Positions 9,010 to 17,448 of a stretch of 64,000 nt of DNA are shown here, piece after piece (the first letter of the stretch is position 1; each line of letters begins with the position of its first letter). Under the pieces are notes generated by a model that ran no database searches, had not been told where the DNA came from, and was given only the letters and a program-made list of their open reading frames with translations. A program made the translations under genes and the position numbers. Source of the stretch: Hyphomicrobiales bacterium (lineage in GTDB: Bacteria > Pseudomonadota > Alphaproteobacteria > Rhizobiales > Beijerinckiaceae); contig JAIYDY010000123.1 of the NCBI GenBank assembly GCA_027487245.1, positions 1-64,000 of the forward strand, read 5' to 3'.

Positions 9010-9438
9010 GTGAACAGCTTTTCAACAGCACCGAGCAAGCAGATGCTCGAGGAGGGCCTCGTGCTGACCCCCAGGTTCGATGCCGCGGGCCTGATCACCT
9101 GCGTCACCACCGAGGCCGACAGCGGCGAGGTGCTGATGGTGGCGCACATGAATGCCGAAGCCCTCTCACGCACGATCGAGAGCGGGGAAGCCTGGTACTG
9201 GTCTCGCTCGCGCCAGTCGCTCTGGCACAAGGGTGACACCTCGGGCCAGATCCAGACAGTGATCGAGATGCGGATCGATTGCGATCAGGACGCGATCTGG
9301 CTCAGGGTCAAGGTCGCTGGCGATGGCGGCTGCTGCCATACGGGACGGCGAAGCTGCTTTTACAGGCTCCAGCCGACCGCAACCGGCGAGGTCGTCTTGC
9401 GTCCGCTGGTCATCTGCGGCTCAATGGACGGCGGGTGA
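9010..9438 (+). CDS. hisI: phosphoribosyl-AMP cyclohydrolase
   Basis: The enzyme opens the adenine ring of phosphoribosyl-AMP in histidine synthesis. The protein has 142 residues and is monofunctional (no HisE domain). Metal ligands are visible: the DCDQD motif at about residues 90-94 and cysteines at 91, 109 and 116 in [31 protein letters not shown] is the classic substrate motif. The start is taken as GTG with GAGG 10 nt upstream; an in-frame TTG at 8986 lies inside the preceding terminator and is less likely. Confidence 0.95.
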   Translation: MNSFSTAPSKQMLEEGLVLTPRFDAAGLITCVTTEADSGEVLMVAHMNAEALSRTIESGEAWYWSRSRQSLWHKGDTSGQIQTVIEMRIDCDQDAIWLRVKVAGDGGCCHTGRRSCFYRLQPTATGEVVLRPLVICGSMDGG

Positions 9439-9646
9439 ACGGAACAGCTCCCTTTCGCGCTGGCAATGAAGCAGACACCATATCGTCAAATGCCGCCGCT
9501 ATCAGCGACAGCGGAAGCGGTGCGTTAACGGCCTGTCGTGCATTTGGCGCGATTCTGACAGCATTCCGGCGGTTCGGGGGAACGATGCCATGCTGTGGGA
9601 CAGGATTGCGCGCCGCGCCTTCGGGCTTGGAGGGGGCGGAGACACC

Positions 9647-10630
9647 ATGAACATCGAGACGGTCGGTCGCCAGGAAGCGCCCGTGGGCAGGGCGAGGCTC
9701 GGTCTCGCGCTCGGCGGCGGCGCGGCGCGCGGCTGGGCGCATATCGGCGTGCTCAAGACGCTGGCAAAGGCCGGGATCAAACCCGACGTCATTGCCGGCA
9801 CCTCGATCGGCTCGCTGGTGGGCGGTGTCTTTGCCGCAGGCCGCCTTCAGGATCTGGAAGACTGGGCGCGCTCGCTGACCAAACGCCGTATGGTCGGGCT
9901 GATGGATTTCCACATCGGTGGCTCGGGCCTGATCTCGGGCGAGCGCCTCAAGCGCCTGCTCGGCACCGAACTGATGAACATCAAGATCGAGGAATTGCCG
10001 GTCAACTATGCCGCCATCGCAACCGAACTGGGCACCGGCCACGAGATCTGGCTGACCCATGGCCTGCTCGTTGACGCGATGCGCGCCTCCTATGCGCTGC
10101 CCGGCGTGTTTGACCCGGTCAAGCTCGGCGGCCGCTGGCTGATGGACGGGGCCATGGTTAACCCGATCCCGGTTTCTGCAGCCCGCGCGCTCGGGGCGGA
10201 TGTGGTGATCTGTGTCAACCTCAACGGCGATGCCGGCGGCCGTGGCACCATCATCCAGTCACACCGGGCCGATCGCGATGACACGTCGATGACCCCGGAG
10301 CTGGATGTGCGCCCCTCGGCAACATGGCTGTCCTCGATCTCTGGTGCGGCCCAGCGCGTGCGCTCACTTGTGGGCCGCGCTCAGGATGACAACCCGGCGC
10401 CGGGACTTGTCGGCGTGATGATCGATGCCTTCAACATCACGCAGGACCGGATTTCGCGCTCGCGCCTGGCCGGCGATCCGCCCGATGCGATGATCTCGCC
10501 CCGCCTTGGCAAGATCGGCCTGTTCGATTTCCACCGCGCGGCGGAGATCATCGAACAGGGCGAGTTGGCCGCGGAGCGGGCCATCGACGACATCACCGCC
10601 GCCATCGCGGCCTGTCCGGTGCTGCGCTGA
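9647..10630 (+). CDS. patatin-like phospholipase (RssA type)
   Basis: The protein has 327 residues and a patatin domain near the N terminus. The oxyanion loop is GLALGGGAARGWAHIG, the nucleophile elbow is GTSIGSL, and the catalytic Asp is in DGAMVN. It has no signal peptide or transmembrane helix and is probably cytoplasmic and membrane associated. Substrates would be phospholipids or acyl esters. The ATG at 9647 has a good GCGGAG Shine-Dalgarno 6 nt away; an upstream ATG at 9590 would add 19 residues. It is convergent with the CBS gene. Confidence 0.88.
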   Translation: MNIETVGRQEAPVGRARLGLALGGGAARGWAHIGVLKTLAKAGIKPDVIAGTSIGSLVGGVFAAGRLQDLEDWARSLTKRRMVGLMDFHIGGSGLISGERLKRLLGTELMNIKIEELPVNYAAIATELGTGHEIWLTHGLLVDAMRASYALPGVFDPVKLGGRWLMDGAMVNPIPVSAARALGADVVICVNLNGDAGGRGTIIQSHRADRDDTSMTPELDVRPSATWLSSISGAAQRVRSLVGRAQDDNPAPGLVGVMIDAFNITQDRISRSRLAGDPPDAMISPRLGKIGLFDFHRAAEIIEQGELAAERAIDDITAAIAACPVLR

Positions 10631-10637
10631 CAGCCCC

Positions 10638-11069
10638 TCAGGCCATGGAGATGTAATCGCGCATCGCGCGCGTTTCGGCCTCGATCTTCTCGATGTGGCG
10701 CTTGACCACGTCACCGATCGAAATGATTCCGGTGAGCCGTCCTCCCTGCACCACGGGCAGGTGGCGGAACTTGCCGATGGTCATCACTTCCATGGCGGAT
10801 TCAATGGTGGACTCTTCGGTGCAGGTCATGACCTTGGCCGTCATCCGGCGTGAGACCGGCTCGACCAGCGCCTCGGGCCCTGCTTCCGAAACCGCGCGCA
10901 CGATGTCTCGCTCGGACAGGATGCCCAGCACAGCGCCATCCGCGCCGGTCACGACGGCAGCCCCGATGCGACGGTCCGCCAGGATGCGGGCGGCCTCCGC
11001 CAGGGTGCGGTGCGGCTGGATGGTCTGAACATCGCGGCCCTTCTCGGCCAGAATGCTGGCAACACTCAT
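10638..11069 (-). CDS. CBS domain-containing protein
   Basis: The protein has 143 residues made of two CBS motifs and nothing else. The first is around RRIGAAVVTGADGAVLGILSERDIV; the second is around KFRHLPVVQGGRLTGIISIGDVV. Tandem CBS pairs bind adenosyl ligands (AMP, ATP, SAM) and act as stand-alone sensors or partners of other proteins. The ATG at 11069 follows AGGAGG with good spacing; an in-frame TTG six bases upstream is less likely. Confidence 0.9.
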   Translation of the reverse strand: MSVASILAEKGRDVQTIQPHRTLAEAARILADRRIGAAVVTGADGAVLGILSERDIVRAVSEAGPEALVEPVSRRMTAKVMTCTEESTIESAMEVMTIGKFRHLPVVQGGRLTGIISIGDVVKRHIEKIEAETRAMRDYISMA

Positions 11070-11235
11070 CGTCAATTCCTCCTGTGGCTGGCACCGTTGA
11101 AACCGGAGCGCTTGTCCTGCGTGGCGTTTATGGCGACCACGTCAGCAGTCTGCGACGAAAGTCGCATACCCCGCAAGCCATACCTCAGCGCCGCAAGCCG
11201 GGCTGGTGCGCCGCAAGCATCCCTGAACGGGGCAG

Positions 11236-12066
11236 TCAGGTCGGCTCCAGCGCCCGCCGGCCATGGCGGTCCAGCAGCGGAAACAGCAACAGGCCGGCCA
11301 GAAAGCCACCGATGTGCGCCTCCCAGGCAATCGACTGCTCGGCATCGCCCAGCGGCACCACGCCAGCCCCGAACAGCCAGTTGCTGACAAACCAGACGAT
11401 GACGAAGATCATTGTCTGGCGATTGCCGAGCATGCCGGTCAGCGTCAGCGCCGGCAGCGCGCGCACCACGGCGTCCTGCCCCATCGCGCCGAGGCGGGTT
11501 CCGCTGGAGAACACGAACCGTGCCGCGGCCCCTGTGGCAGCCGAAACGCCCGCCGAAGCCCCGACAAGCGGCACGACATCCGCTGCGTGCATGCCAATAT
11601 GTGCGAAGGCTCCGGCCACTGTGCCGATCGCAATCAGCAGCAGGAAGCCGCCCGGCCCGAGCCGCCGCGCCAGCGGACTGCCGAAGATCGCCAACCACAG
11701 GCAGTTCATTACGATGTGGGATGTGCCCGAATGCAGCAGGCCGTAGCTGAGCAGGCTCCACCAGCGTGGCCCGCCTCCATCCAGGAAATAGCGCGCCACG
11801 GCCATGCGCTCGGCAGACTGGCTGGCATCGAGCCCGCTCAGGGCCTCCTGGACGATCCGCGCCTCGTCGAGCCAGCCGAATTCGAGCGCAAAGCGTGCCG
11901 GCACCACCGCCATTTCCGCGAGGATGCCGAGATCGCTTTCGAAGGGCAGGACGAGCCGCCACAGATGCACGGCCACCAGAACGGCGATGACGGCCAGCAC
12001 AACGCGGGGCAGATTGAAGATGGGCTCGCGGGGAGGCGCAGGCCCGGACACGGCCGGATCACTCAT
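11236..12066 (-). CDS. rhomboid family intramembrane serine protease
   Basis: The protein has 276 residues with about six to seven membrane helices. Family landmarks are the HSGTSHIVMN segment in the second core helix, the catalytic GASAG serine motif, and the histidine in AWEAHIGGFLAG in the last core helix, completing a Ser-His dyad. It would cleave membrane substrates within the inner membrane; none can be named. The ATG at 12066 (MSDPAVSG) is favoured, but upstream starts at 12096 (GTG) and 12084 (ATG) are possible. Confidence 0.88.
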   Translation of the reverse strand: MSDPAVSGPAPPREPIFNLPRVVLAVIAVLVAVHLWRLVLPFESDLGILAEMAVVPARFALEFGWLDEARIVQEALSGLDASQSAERMAVARYFLDGGGPRWWSLLSYGLLHSGTSHIVMNCLWLAIFGSPLARRLGPGGFLLLIAIGTVAGAFAHIGMHAADVVPLVGASAGVSAATGAAARFVFSSGTRLGAMGQDAVVRALPALTLTGMLGNRQTMIFVIVWFVSNWLFGAGVVPLGDAEQSIAWEAHIGGFLAGLLLFPLLDRHGRRALEPT

Positions 12067-12131
12067 GGGGACACGATTGCCCATGAAGACCGGCACCGCA
12101 AGTCATCACCGACCCTGCGGTGGCCACGGGC

Positions 12132-12167
12132 AAAAAAAGGGGGAAGCTGCGTTGCCGCAACCTCCCC
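12132..12167 (-). terminator. orphan intrinsic terminator on the minus strand
   Basis: Read on the minus strand, GGGGAGG pairs with CTTCCCC (one G-U pair) and is followed by seven T residues (complement of 12138-12132). No minus-strand gene lies upstream until 13.9 kb, so this looks like the 3' end of a small non-coding transcript rather than of an mRNA. The hairpin has no comparable T tract on the plus strand. Confidence 0.6.
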
Positions 12168-12509
12168 GTTTGACGCCTGCCTGAGCCGGTTGGGTCCCCT
12201 TGCGAAGCCCGGTCACGACCACCGCCACCCTTGAGTGTGCCCGGCACCGTGCGAAGGAGTGAGGTCCGCAGCGCCAGGAATCCGTGTGACGCTGTGATCC
12301 CATCCGAGCACCGGATTGGCAACGGCAACCGATTGTTAAGGTTAACAAAAGGTTAGCAGCGCAGGCCGGCCCGAAAGGCATAAGCATCGCGTCTGGATGA
12401 CCAAGAACCCGAGCAGGCCCCGCGCCCTGTGCCAGTCCGGCACGAAACTGGCGCAACCGGGACCGGCAAGGGACCAATGCGACTGTCGCCAAGCCTGTTT
12501 GGAACCAAG
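12168..12509. other. intergenic region, possible small RNA
   Basis: I see no open reading frame worth calling in these ~340 bases between the rhomboid and PAS genes. Read on the minus strand from about 12360 to the terminator, the sequence is rich in short self-complementary stretches. It does not show the conserved loops of 6S RNA, SRP RNA, tmRNA or RNase P RNA that I could recognise. A CtrA-type half-palindrome lies in its AT-rich part. It also contains the promoter region for the PAS_5 gene. Confidence 0.4.
12342..12356. promoter_or_regulatory. CtrA-type box (one mismatch)
   Basis: TTAA, seven bases, TTAG. This differs from the alphaproteobacterial CtrA consensus TTAA-N7-TTAA at one position and resembles the mismatched boxes in the flagellar locus of this window. 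It sits about 150 bp upstream of the PAS_5 gene. CckA, the top kinase of the CtrA pathway, is encoded in the same window. Confidence 0.35.
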
Positions 12510-13076
12510 ATGAAGACCCAGAGCACAACATTGCTTTTTCAGTACTGGGACAGCCTTCGCGGCTCGCGCAGCGCCCCCGAACGCGGCGAGATCGAGCCCG
12601 GCGCGGTGCGCCATGCGCTGCTCGACACCTTCATTCTGGAGAACGCCCGCGAGGAACTGAGTTTCCGGTTGGCCGGAACACGCCTGTGCGCACTGTTCGG
12701 CGGCGAGTTGAAGGATCGATCCTTCGCCTCGCTCTGGACTGATACAGCCACCCGCATCGAGGTGCTGCGCATGGTCGACGCGGTGATGGACGAAGCTGCC
12801 GGTGCGGTCACAGGGCTCGCGTTCGAGAGCAGTCGCGGAGCGATGGCTGATTTCGAGATGGTGGTACTGCCGCTGCGTCATCGTGGCAAGACCCATGCCC
12901 GCGTGCTGGGCGCGCTGGCACCGGTGACGGCTCCGCTCTGGCTCGGCAGCGATCCCGTCACGAGGATCGAGATCCGTTCGATGCGAATTATCTGGCCATC
13001 AGGCCTGCCTCGCGCCGGAACCGGTCCGGACGAACGGCGTGCACGCTTCACGGTGGTGACGGGCGGCAGAGCTTGA
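12510..13076 (+). CDS. PAS domain protein (PAS_5 family)
   Basis: The protein has 188 residues. Its opening LFQYWDSLRGSRSAPERGEI and the following ALLDTFILE match the alphaproteobacterial PAS_5 family (PF07310). This is a lone PAS-like sensor domain without an attached output. Proteins of this family are frequently encoded next to PilZ proteins, as here, which suggests a role in c-di-GMP-linked behaviour. No cofactor residue can be named. The start at MKTQSTT fits homologues; an upstream ATG at 12477 has an AAGGGA ribosome site and cannot be excluded. Confidence 0.75.
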   Translation: MKTQSTTLLFQYWDSLRGSRSAPERGEIEPGAVRHALLDTFILENAREELSFRLAGTRLCALFGGELKDRSFASLWTDTATRIEVLRMVDAVMDEAAGAVTGLAFESSRGAMADFEMVVLPLRHRGKTHARVLGALAPVTAPLWLGSDPVTRIEIRSMRIIWPSGLPRAGTGPDERRARFTVVTGGRA

Positions 13077-13217
13077 TCAGCAACGACTTGCCAGTGCCAA
13101 ATGCGCAGATCAACAGAAAAGCGGATCACATTTGACCAAACATCGCCCCGTGTAAGGCATGGTTAACCAAGCGCACCCTAGGATGGTCGTGAAGTTCTTC
13201 CTGAAACAGCGCGGTCG

Positions 13218-13820
13218 ATGTCAGCAGCCCCCAAACTCGCGTCCAGACCGATTGAACGCCGCAGGCATGCGCGCGTGAAGGTCGCGTTGCTCGGTCGCTA
13301 CATGCTGTCAAATCGCACGGAGTTTCCCTGCCAGAGTATCGACATGTCGGTGGGCGGGCTGGCCATCACCGCCCCGGTGAAGGGCAGGATCGGCGAGCGG
13401 GTGATTGTCTATCTCGAACACATCGGCCGGATAGAGGGCGATATTGCCCGGCATACGGCAGATGGCTTCGGGATGACCGTGATTGCCACCAGCCGCAAAC
13501 GCGAGAAGATGGCCGCACAACTGACCTGGCTGGCCAATCGGGCCGCGCTCGGTCTGCCCGAAGACCGCCGACATGACCGGGTGCAGCCCAAGGCGACACG
13601 CATCGTTCTCACGCTGTCGGACGGCACGGAAGTTCCGGTCAAGATGCTCGACATGTCCCTGTCCGGTGCCGCCTTCAGCGCCGACGTCAAGCTGATGATC
13701 ACCGACCCGGTCATCCTCGGCAAGACCCAGGCAAAAGTGGTCCGGAAGTTCGAGGGCGGTTACGCGGTCGAGTTCCAGAAGGCCTTCGTGGTCGACAGCA
13801 TCGAGCAGATCGAGCTTTAG
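13218..13820 (+). CDS. tandem PilZ domain protein
   Basis: The protein has 200 residues and contains two PilZ domains. The first has the RRHAR c-di-GMP motif at residues 15-19 and DMSVGG at 42-47. The second has RRHDR at 117-121 and DMSLSG at 145-150. Both therefore keep the RxxxR and D/NxSxxG motifs needed to bind cyclic di-GMP. Such proteins alter motility, surface or cell-cycle outputs by conformational change. It lies 140 bp after the PAS_5 gene, whose product may be its partner. An AT-rich stretch with GGTTAACC precedes it. Confidence 0.9.
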   Translation: MSAAPKLASRPIERRRHARVKVALLGRYMLSNRTEFPCQSIDMSVGGLAITAPVKGRIGERVIVYLEHIGRIEGDIARHTADGFGMTVIATSRKREKMAAQLTWLANRAALGLPEDRRHDRVQPKATRIVLTLSDGTEVPVKMLDMSLSGAAFSADVKLMITDPVILGKTQAKVVRKFEGGYAVEFQKAFVVDSIEQIEL

Positions 13821-13956
13821 CGGGCTGCGGAAGATCGGCCCTGCCGTCCTCGCAAGCACAGCGAAGCCATCCGGAAACACTCAGCAGGCCTTTCCGGTCT
13901 CAACTCCGGCAACCGCTCCAGGCATTGCGCCCCGCTGATCCCCACCTCACGCCATG

Positions 13957-14709
13957 CTATCGGCCGCCGCTCACGTCGATGATGGCTCCGGTCGTATAAC
14001 TTGACGCGTCGGACAGCAGGAACATCACCGTCTCGGCGATTTCCGTGGGCAGGCCGACGCGCTGCATTGGGATGTTCGGGCGGATGCGTTCGACCCGGTC
14101 GGCATCGCCGGTGCTGCGGGCGTGGATGTCCGTGGCGATCAGGCCGGGGGACACCGCATTGACGCGCACCCCGTCCATCGCCAGTTCCTTGGCAAGCCCC
14201 AGCGTGAACGCATCGATCGCGCCTTTCGAGGCCGCATACCAGACATACTCGCCCGGACTGCCGATCCGCGCTGCGACCGACGAGATGTTGACAATGCTGC
14301 CCCCTGCCCCGCCATGGCGCATGGCCATGCGCCGCGCGGCCTCGCGCGCCACCAGGATCGCGCCGGTCACATTGATGTCGATGCAATCGCGGATCACGGA
14401 GGGATCGGCAGCGTCGAGCCGGCTCGACTGCCCGGTGACGCCGGCATTGTTGACCAGATCGGTCAGCCGTCCCAGCCGCGCATCGACCTCCGAGAACATC
14501 CGCGCAATGTCATCGGGCGACGCCGTGTCGGCCTGGACAGCGATGACACGCTGGCCGGTCTCGGCTGCGAGACTGGCAGCCAATCTTTCGGCCAGGGCCT
14601 GTTCGCTCCGGTAGCTGATGGCGACATCATGACCGCGCGCCGCGGCGAGGCGCGCTGTCGCCGCGCCGATGCCGCGGCTGCCCCCCGTGATCAGAACGAT
14701 ACGTGACAT
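13957..14709 (-). CDS. SDR family oxidoreductase
   Basis: The protein has 250 residues and is a classical short-chain dehydrogenase/reductase. The cofactor loop GGSRGIG is near residue 8, NNAG near residue 88, a catalytic Ser in SIVNISS, and the YxxxK pair in YAASKGA. The C terminus DVSGGR is typical. It resembles FabG-like sugar or 3-oxoacyl reductases, but the substrate cannot be told from sequence. The start is the ATG before SRIVLITGG; the in-frame upstream extension lacks family character. Confidence 0.9.
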   Translation of the reverse strand: MSRIVLITGGSRGIGAATARLAAARGHDVAISYRSEQALAERLAASLAAETGQRVIAVQADTASPDDIARMFSEVDARLGRLTDLVNNAGVTGQSSRLDAADPSVIRDCIDINVTGAILVAREAARRMAMRHGGAGGSIVNISSVAARIGSPGEYVWYAASKGAIDAFTLGLAKELAMDGVRVNAVSPGLIATDIHARSTGDADRVERIRPNIPMQRVGLPTEIAETVMFLLSDASSYTTGAIIDVSGGR

Positions 14710-15009
14710 AGGCGCAACCTTTCGATGACAGCCAGATCCGCGCGAGGCCGCGCGGCCTGGCGCCTGAATGACCGCGTCGTTCTGGCAGGCCCCGCCGAAG
14801 AGCACAAGCCAAGCCCTGAAGAGCAAGCCCTGAATCGATTACCGACAATTTGATCCAATCGCCTCAACGCCGATTCACGCTGGCTGCAACGAGATGACCG
14901 GGAACCGGGTGATGAGCCGGATTGCATAAAATGCGAGGTATTTCGGTCAGTCGATCCAGCAAATTGCCGTGCGATCTCCCAACCCGTGGACAGGGACAGG
15001 AGAGATCAC
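14710..15009. other. divergent intergenic region with a GC hairpin
   Basis: Three hundred bases hold the leaders of the SDR gene (minus) and the BTLCP gene (plus). A perfect 7-bp hairpin, CCGCGCG/CGCGCGG with loop AGGC, lies at 14738-14755 in the SDR leader. The direct repeat AAGCCCTGAA occurs twice near 14812-14833. GCATAAAATGC near 14924 could be a -10 region for the plus-strand gene. I see no coding sequence. Confidence 0.4.
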
Positions 15010-15684
15010 ATGCCGAAGAAGCATGGACTTATTCCGGGGTGGATCAGGGCAGCCGCGGCAGCCAGCCTCATCATCAGCGCAGCGGCAACAACCACGGCGC
15101 ATGCACAGAACAGCCGCCAGAACCCGGTCACGACCGGCGCGCTGAGCCCGGCAACGAGCCTCCAGGTGGCCCGCTCCGGTGACACACGCCCGCCGATCGG
15201 CTGGGTTCAATTCTGCGCCAACCGCGCCTATGCGGCTGAATGCAGCGTCAACCCCGCCGAACCCGACAAGGTGGAACTCACCAGCCGGGTCTGGAAGACG
15301 GTGACGTCCGTCAATGTCAGGGTCAACAACGAGATCGAGCCGGTGACCGACATGGATCACTGGGGCATCATCGAGCGCTGGGACATGGCCGAGGATGGTC
15401 GCGGCGACTGCGAGGAATACGTCAACATCAAGCGCAAGCGGCTGGTCGAAGCCGGCATCCCGCGCCGTGCCCTGCGCATCGTGGTGGTGATCGACGAGGA
15501 GAATGCCGGCCACGCCGTGCTGATGCTGCGGACCGACAAGGGTGACTTCATCCTCGATAACAAGCGCAATGCCGTCCTTGCGTGGCATCAGACGGGCTAT
15601 GTCTTCATCAAGCGCGAAAGCCAGGACCGGCAGGAATGGGTCGCGCTCGGGGGCGTCACCGGCCCGCAGATGGCACTGCGCTGA
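15010..15684 (+). CDS. BTLCP (LapG-like) periplasmic cysteine protease
   Basis: The protein has 224 residues and belongs to the bacterial transglutaminase-like cysteine protease family (Peptidase_C93). A signal peptide covers about 1-32. The family opening GWVQFCANRAYAAEC follows. The catalytic triad is visible as Cys134 in DGRGDCEEY, His168 in GHAVLML and Asp183 in LDNKRN. In Pseudomonas, LapG of this family cleaves the adhesin LapA under control of the c-di-GMP receptor LapD. No LapA or LapD gene is in this window, although PilZ and EAL-type genes are nearby. The start follows CAGGAGAG. Confidence 0.9.
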   Translation: MPKKHGLIPGWIRAAAAASLIISAAATTTAHAQNSRQNPVTTGALSPATSLQVARSGDTRPPIGWVQFCANRAYAAECSVNPAEPDKVELTSRVWKTVTSVNVRVNNEIEPVTDMDHWGIIERWDMAEDGRGDCEEYVNIKRKRLVEAGIPRRALRIVVVIDEENAGHAVLMLRTDKGDFILDNKRNAVLAWHQTGYVFIKRESQDRQEWVALGGVTGPQMALR

Positions 15685-15810
15685 CGCAACGCTCCCTGCG
15701 GCTCGGGACGCCCTTCGGAGCGAAGCCAACCGCAGGACTTGAGAGCCCAGGACCTTCTTGGGAAAAACAACAGGAATTGCGAAGTCTGGTCACGTCCCAC
15801 CCCACCCGTC

Positions 15811-15884
15811 CCGGACCGGGTTTCGCAAACAGGGTCCGGCGTTTTGGCAGAGCCGCATCTGCCGGAAGGCCGGACCCGCCTTTT
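15811..15884 (+). repeat. alternative hairpins downstream of the BTLCP gene
   Basis: Three copies of one complementary arm occur in order: CCGGACC (15811-15817), GGTCCGG (15833-15839) and CCGGACC (15870-15876). The middle arm can pair with either neighbour, so the two hairpins exclude each other. The second hairpin also contains an inner GGCAGA/TCTGCC stem and is followed by CGCC and four T residues, like a weak terminator. It may end the BTLCP transcript, act as an attenuator, or be an extragenic palindrome. Confidence 0.5.
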
Positions 15885-15925
15885 CCCCCGCACAGCCGCA
15901 TAAGTGAGCCGCCTCGCTCTGCGGC

Positions 15926-16761
15926 TCAGGCCGCTTCGGTTCTCTGCATCAGGGCGGCTTGCTCCAGTTCCGAAGCACGGATCATCGCTTTTGCCGCGCC
16001 CAGCGGCCGCAAATCGACATAGCCCTGCACCAGATCGAATCCCAGCGAGGCCAGCACCGCCAACTCCGCGCTGCGTTCGGCCCCCTCTGCAATGGTGCGC
16101 TTGCCCAGCGTCCGCGCCATGCTGACGATGCCCTGCAACAGCTTCAGGCGCTCCGGGTCGAGATCGACATGGTCGATGAAACTGCGGTCGACCTTGAGCT
16201 TGTCGAAGGGAAAGCGGTTGAGATAGGCCAGCAGGCCAAGCTTTTCGGCTTGTGGTTCACCAGCAAGTCCATCAGGTAGTCGGTGTCGAGTTCCGGGTCG
16301 AGAAAGAGTTCCGAGACATCGCCGATGGCGCTCACAAGTCCGGCCAGGTGTTCGATCATCTGAGTGGCCTGTTCCGGCTCGATGCTGGTCTTGCCCTGAA
16401 GCTGCCGGGCAGTGCTTTGCCCTTGCTGCAAAAGCCTCTGGGCATGATCGTTGCCAGTGCGCAGGTGGGCCTCGCGCCCAAAGATCGCCTCAGCCACCCT
16501 TGCAGCCGCATGAACCGCAGCCATCGCCGTGTCGTCGCCCGGCGCGGCTCCTCCTTCGCTGGGCACACCCCGGCCGGACGCACGCAGGACGGAGCTGCTC
16601 AGATCCAGCGCCGCGCCGATGCTGGGCAGGCCCGAGATCTCGTTGCTCGCCGTGGCGATGCCCTTGTCATGGGTACTGACAAGGAAGAACAGGAGAAACG
16701 CAATGGGCAACAAGAACAGCGGGAACGGCGCCGCAAATTTGGTGCTGATGGAGCGGAACAT
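15926..16761 (-). pseudogene. remnant of a membrane-bound EAL-domain protein
   Basis: The 5' part encodes about 170 residues with an N-terminal membrane helix (APFPLFLLPIAFLLFFLV) and a helical, probably sensory region. The frame is then lost. In another frame the 3' part reads LAYLNRFPFDKLKVDRSFI, TIAEGAERSAELAVLASLGFD and LVQGYVD, which is the last third of an EAL (c-di-GMP phosphodiesterase) domain ending at the TCA at 15926. The catalytic EAL, metal-binding and DDFGTG-type segments are absent. A large internal deletion with a frameshift near 16215 explains this best. No active enzyme is expected. Confidence 0.8.
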
Positions 16762-16926
16762 GGGCGGGCGACTTTCGGAAAATCGCCTAAAGGTTGTATT
16801 TCGAAATGAAAAAACGATTAAAATGAAACCCCAGATTGTTCCCCATTGAACTCAAACAAGGAGCCCGTTGTCAGACCGGCAGGCCTCATCCATGGCAGGC
16901 TTCCCTTGCAGCCATCTCCGGCTGCC

Positions 16927-17352
16927 TCAGTGGTCATCCTGTGCCGGGCCGCCGCGCGCCCGCTTGATGGCGCCGCGCTTGACCTTGCCTTCGACGCGCC
17001 GGACCTTCGAAGCCCGTGTCGGGCGCGTGGCGATGCGGGCCTTGGGCCGTACGGACGCTTCCTTGAACAGCGCCACCAGACGCGCCAGTGCATCCTCGCG
17101 GTTCTGCACCTGCGTCCGGAATCGCTCGGCGATGATGATCAGTTCGCCGTCAGCTGTCAGGCGCCGCCCGGCAAGCAAGGCCAGCCGCTCGCGCATGTCC
17201 GGCGGCATGCCGGCAAGCCTGTCCACCGGATAGCGCAGCTGCACCGCCGTCGAGAGCTTGTTGACATTCTGCCCGCCCGGCCCTGACGAGCGCACGAAGC
17301 TCTCCGACAGGTCCGCCGGGTCGATGGCCAGCGAGCGCGTGATCCTGATCAT
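16927..17352 (-). CDS. arfB: ribosome-rescue hydrolase ArfB (YaeJ)
   Basis: The protein has 141 residues. The GGQ motif at residues 26-28 (RSSGPGGQNVNK) is the peptidyl-tRNA hydrolysis loop. The C-terminal tail is strongly basic (KVRRVEGKVKRGAIKRARGG), as needed to enter the empty mRNA channel of stalled ribosomes. It is shorter than release factors and lacks their codon-recognition domain. The start ATG precedes IRITRSLAI; no clear Shine-Dalgarno is visible. It is divergent from gpt, about 95 bp away. Confidence 0.92.
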   Translation of the reverse strand: MIRITRSLAIDPADLSESFVRSSGPGGQNVNKLSTAVQLRYPVDRLAGMPPDMRERLALLAGRRLTADGELIIIAERFRTQVQNREDALARLVALFKEASVRPKARIATRPTRASKVRRVEGKVKRGAIKRARGGPAQDDH

Positions 17353-17448
17353 GGAAAAACCGTTTAACAGAACCGCCCGCCCCTTGCGACCATGGCGCAA
17401 TTGCGCTTTGGCATCAGGGCACATCTCAGCCAGCGGAGCCGCAGCATC

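Noticed and set aside
12132..12360. Identity of the putative small RNA as 6S, SRP, tmRNA or RNase P RNA.
   Set aside because: I could not find the conserved loops or tag/acceptor sequences of any of these; only an unassigned sRNA is supportable.
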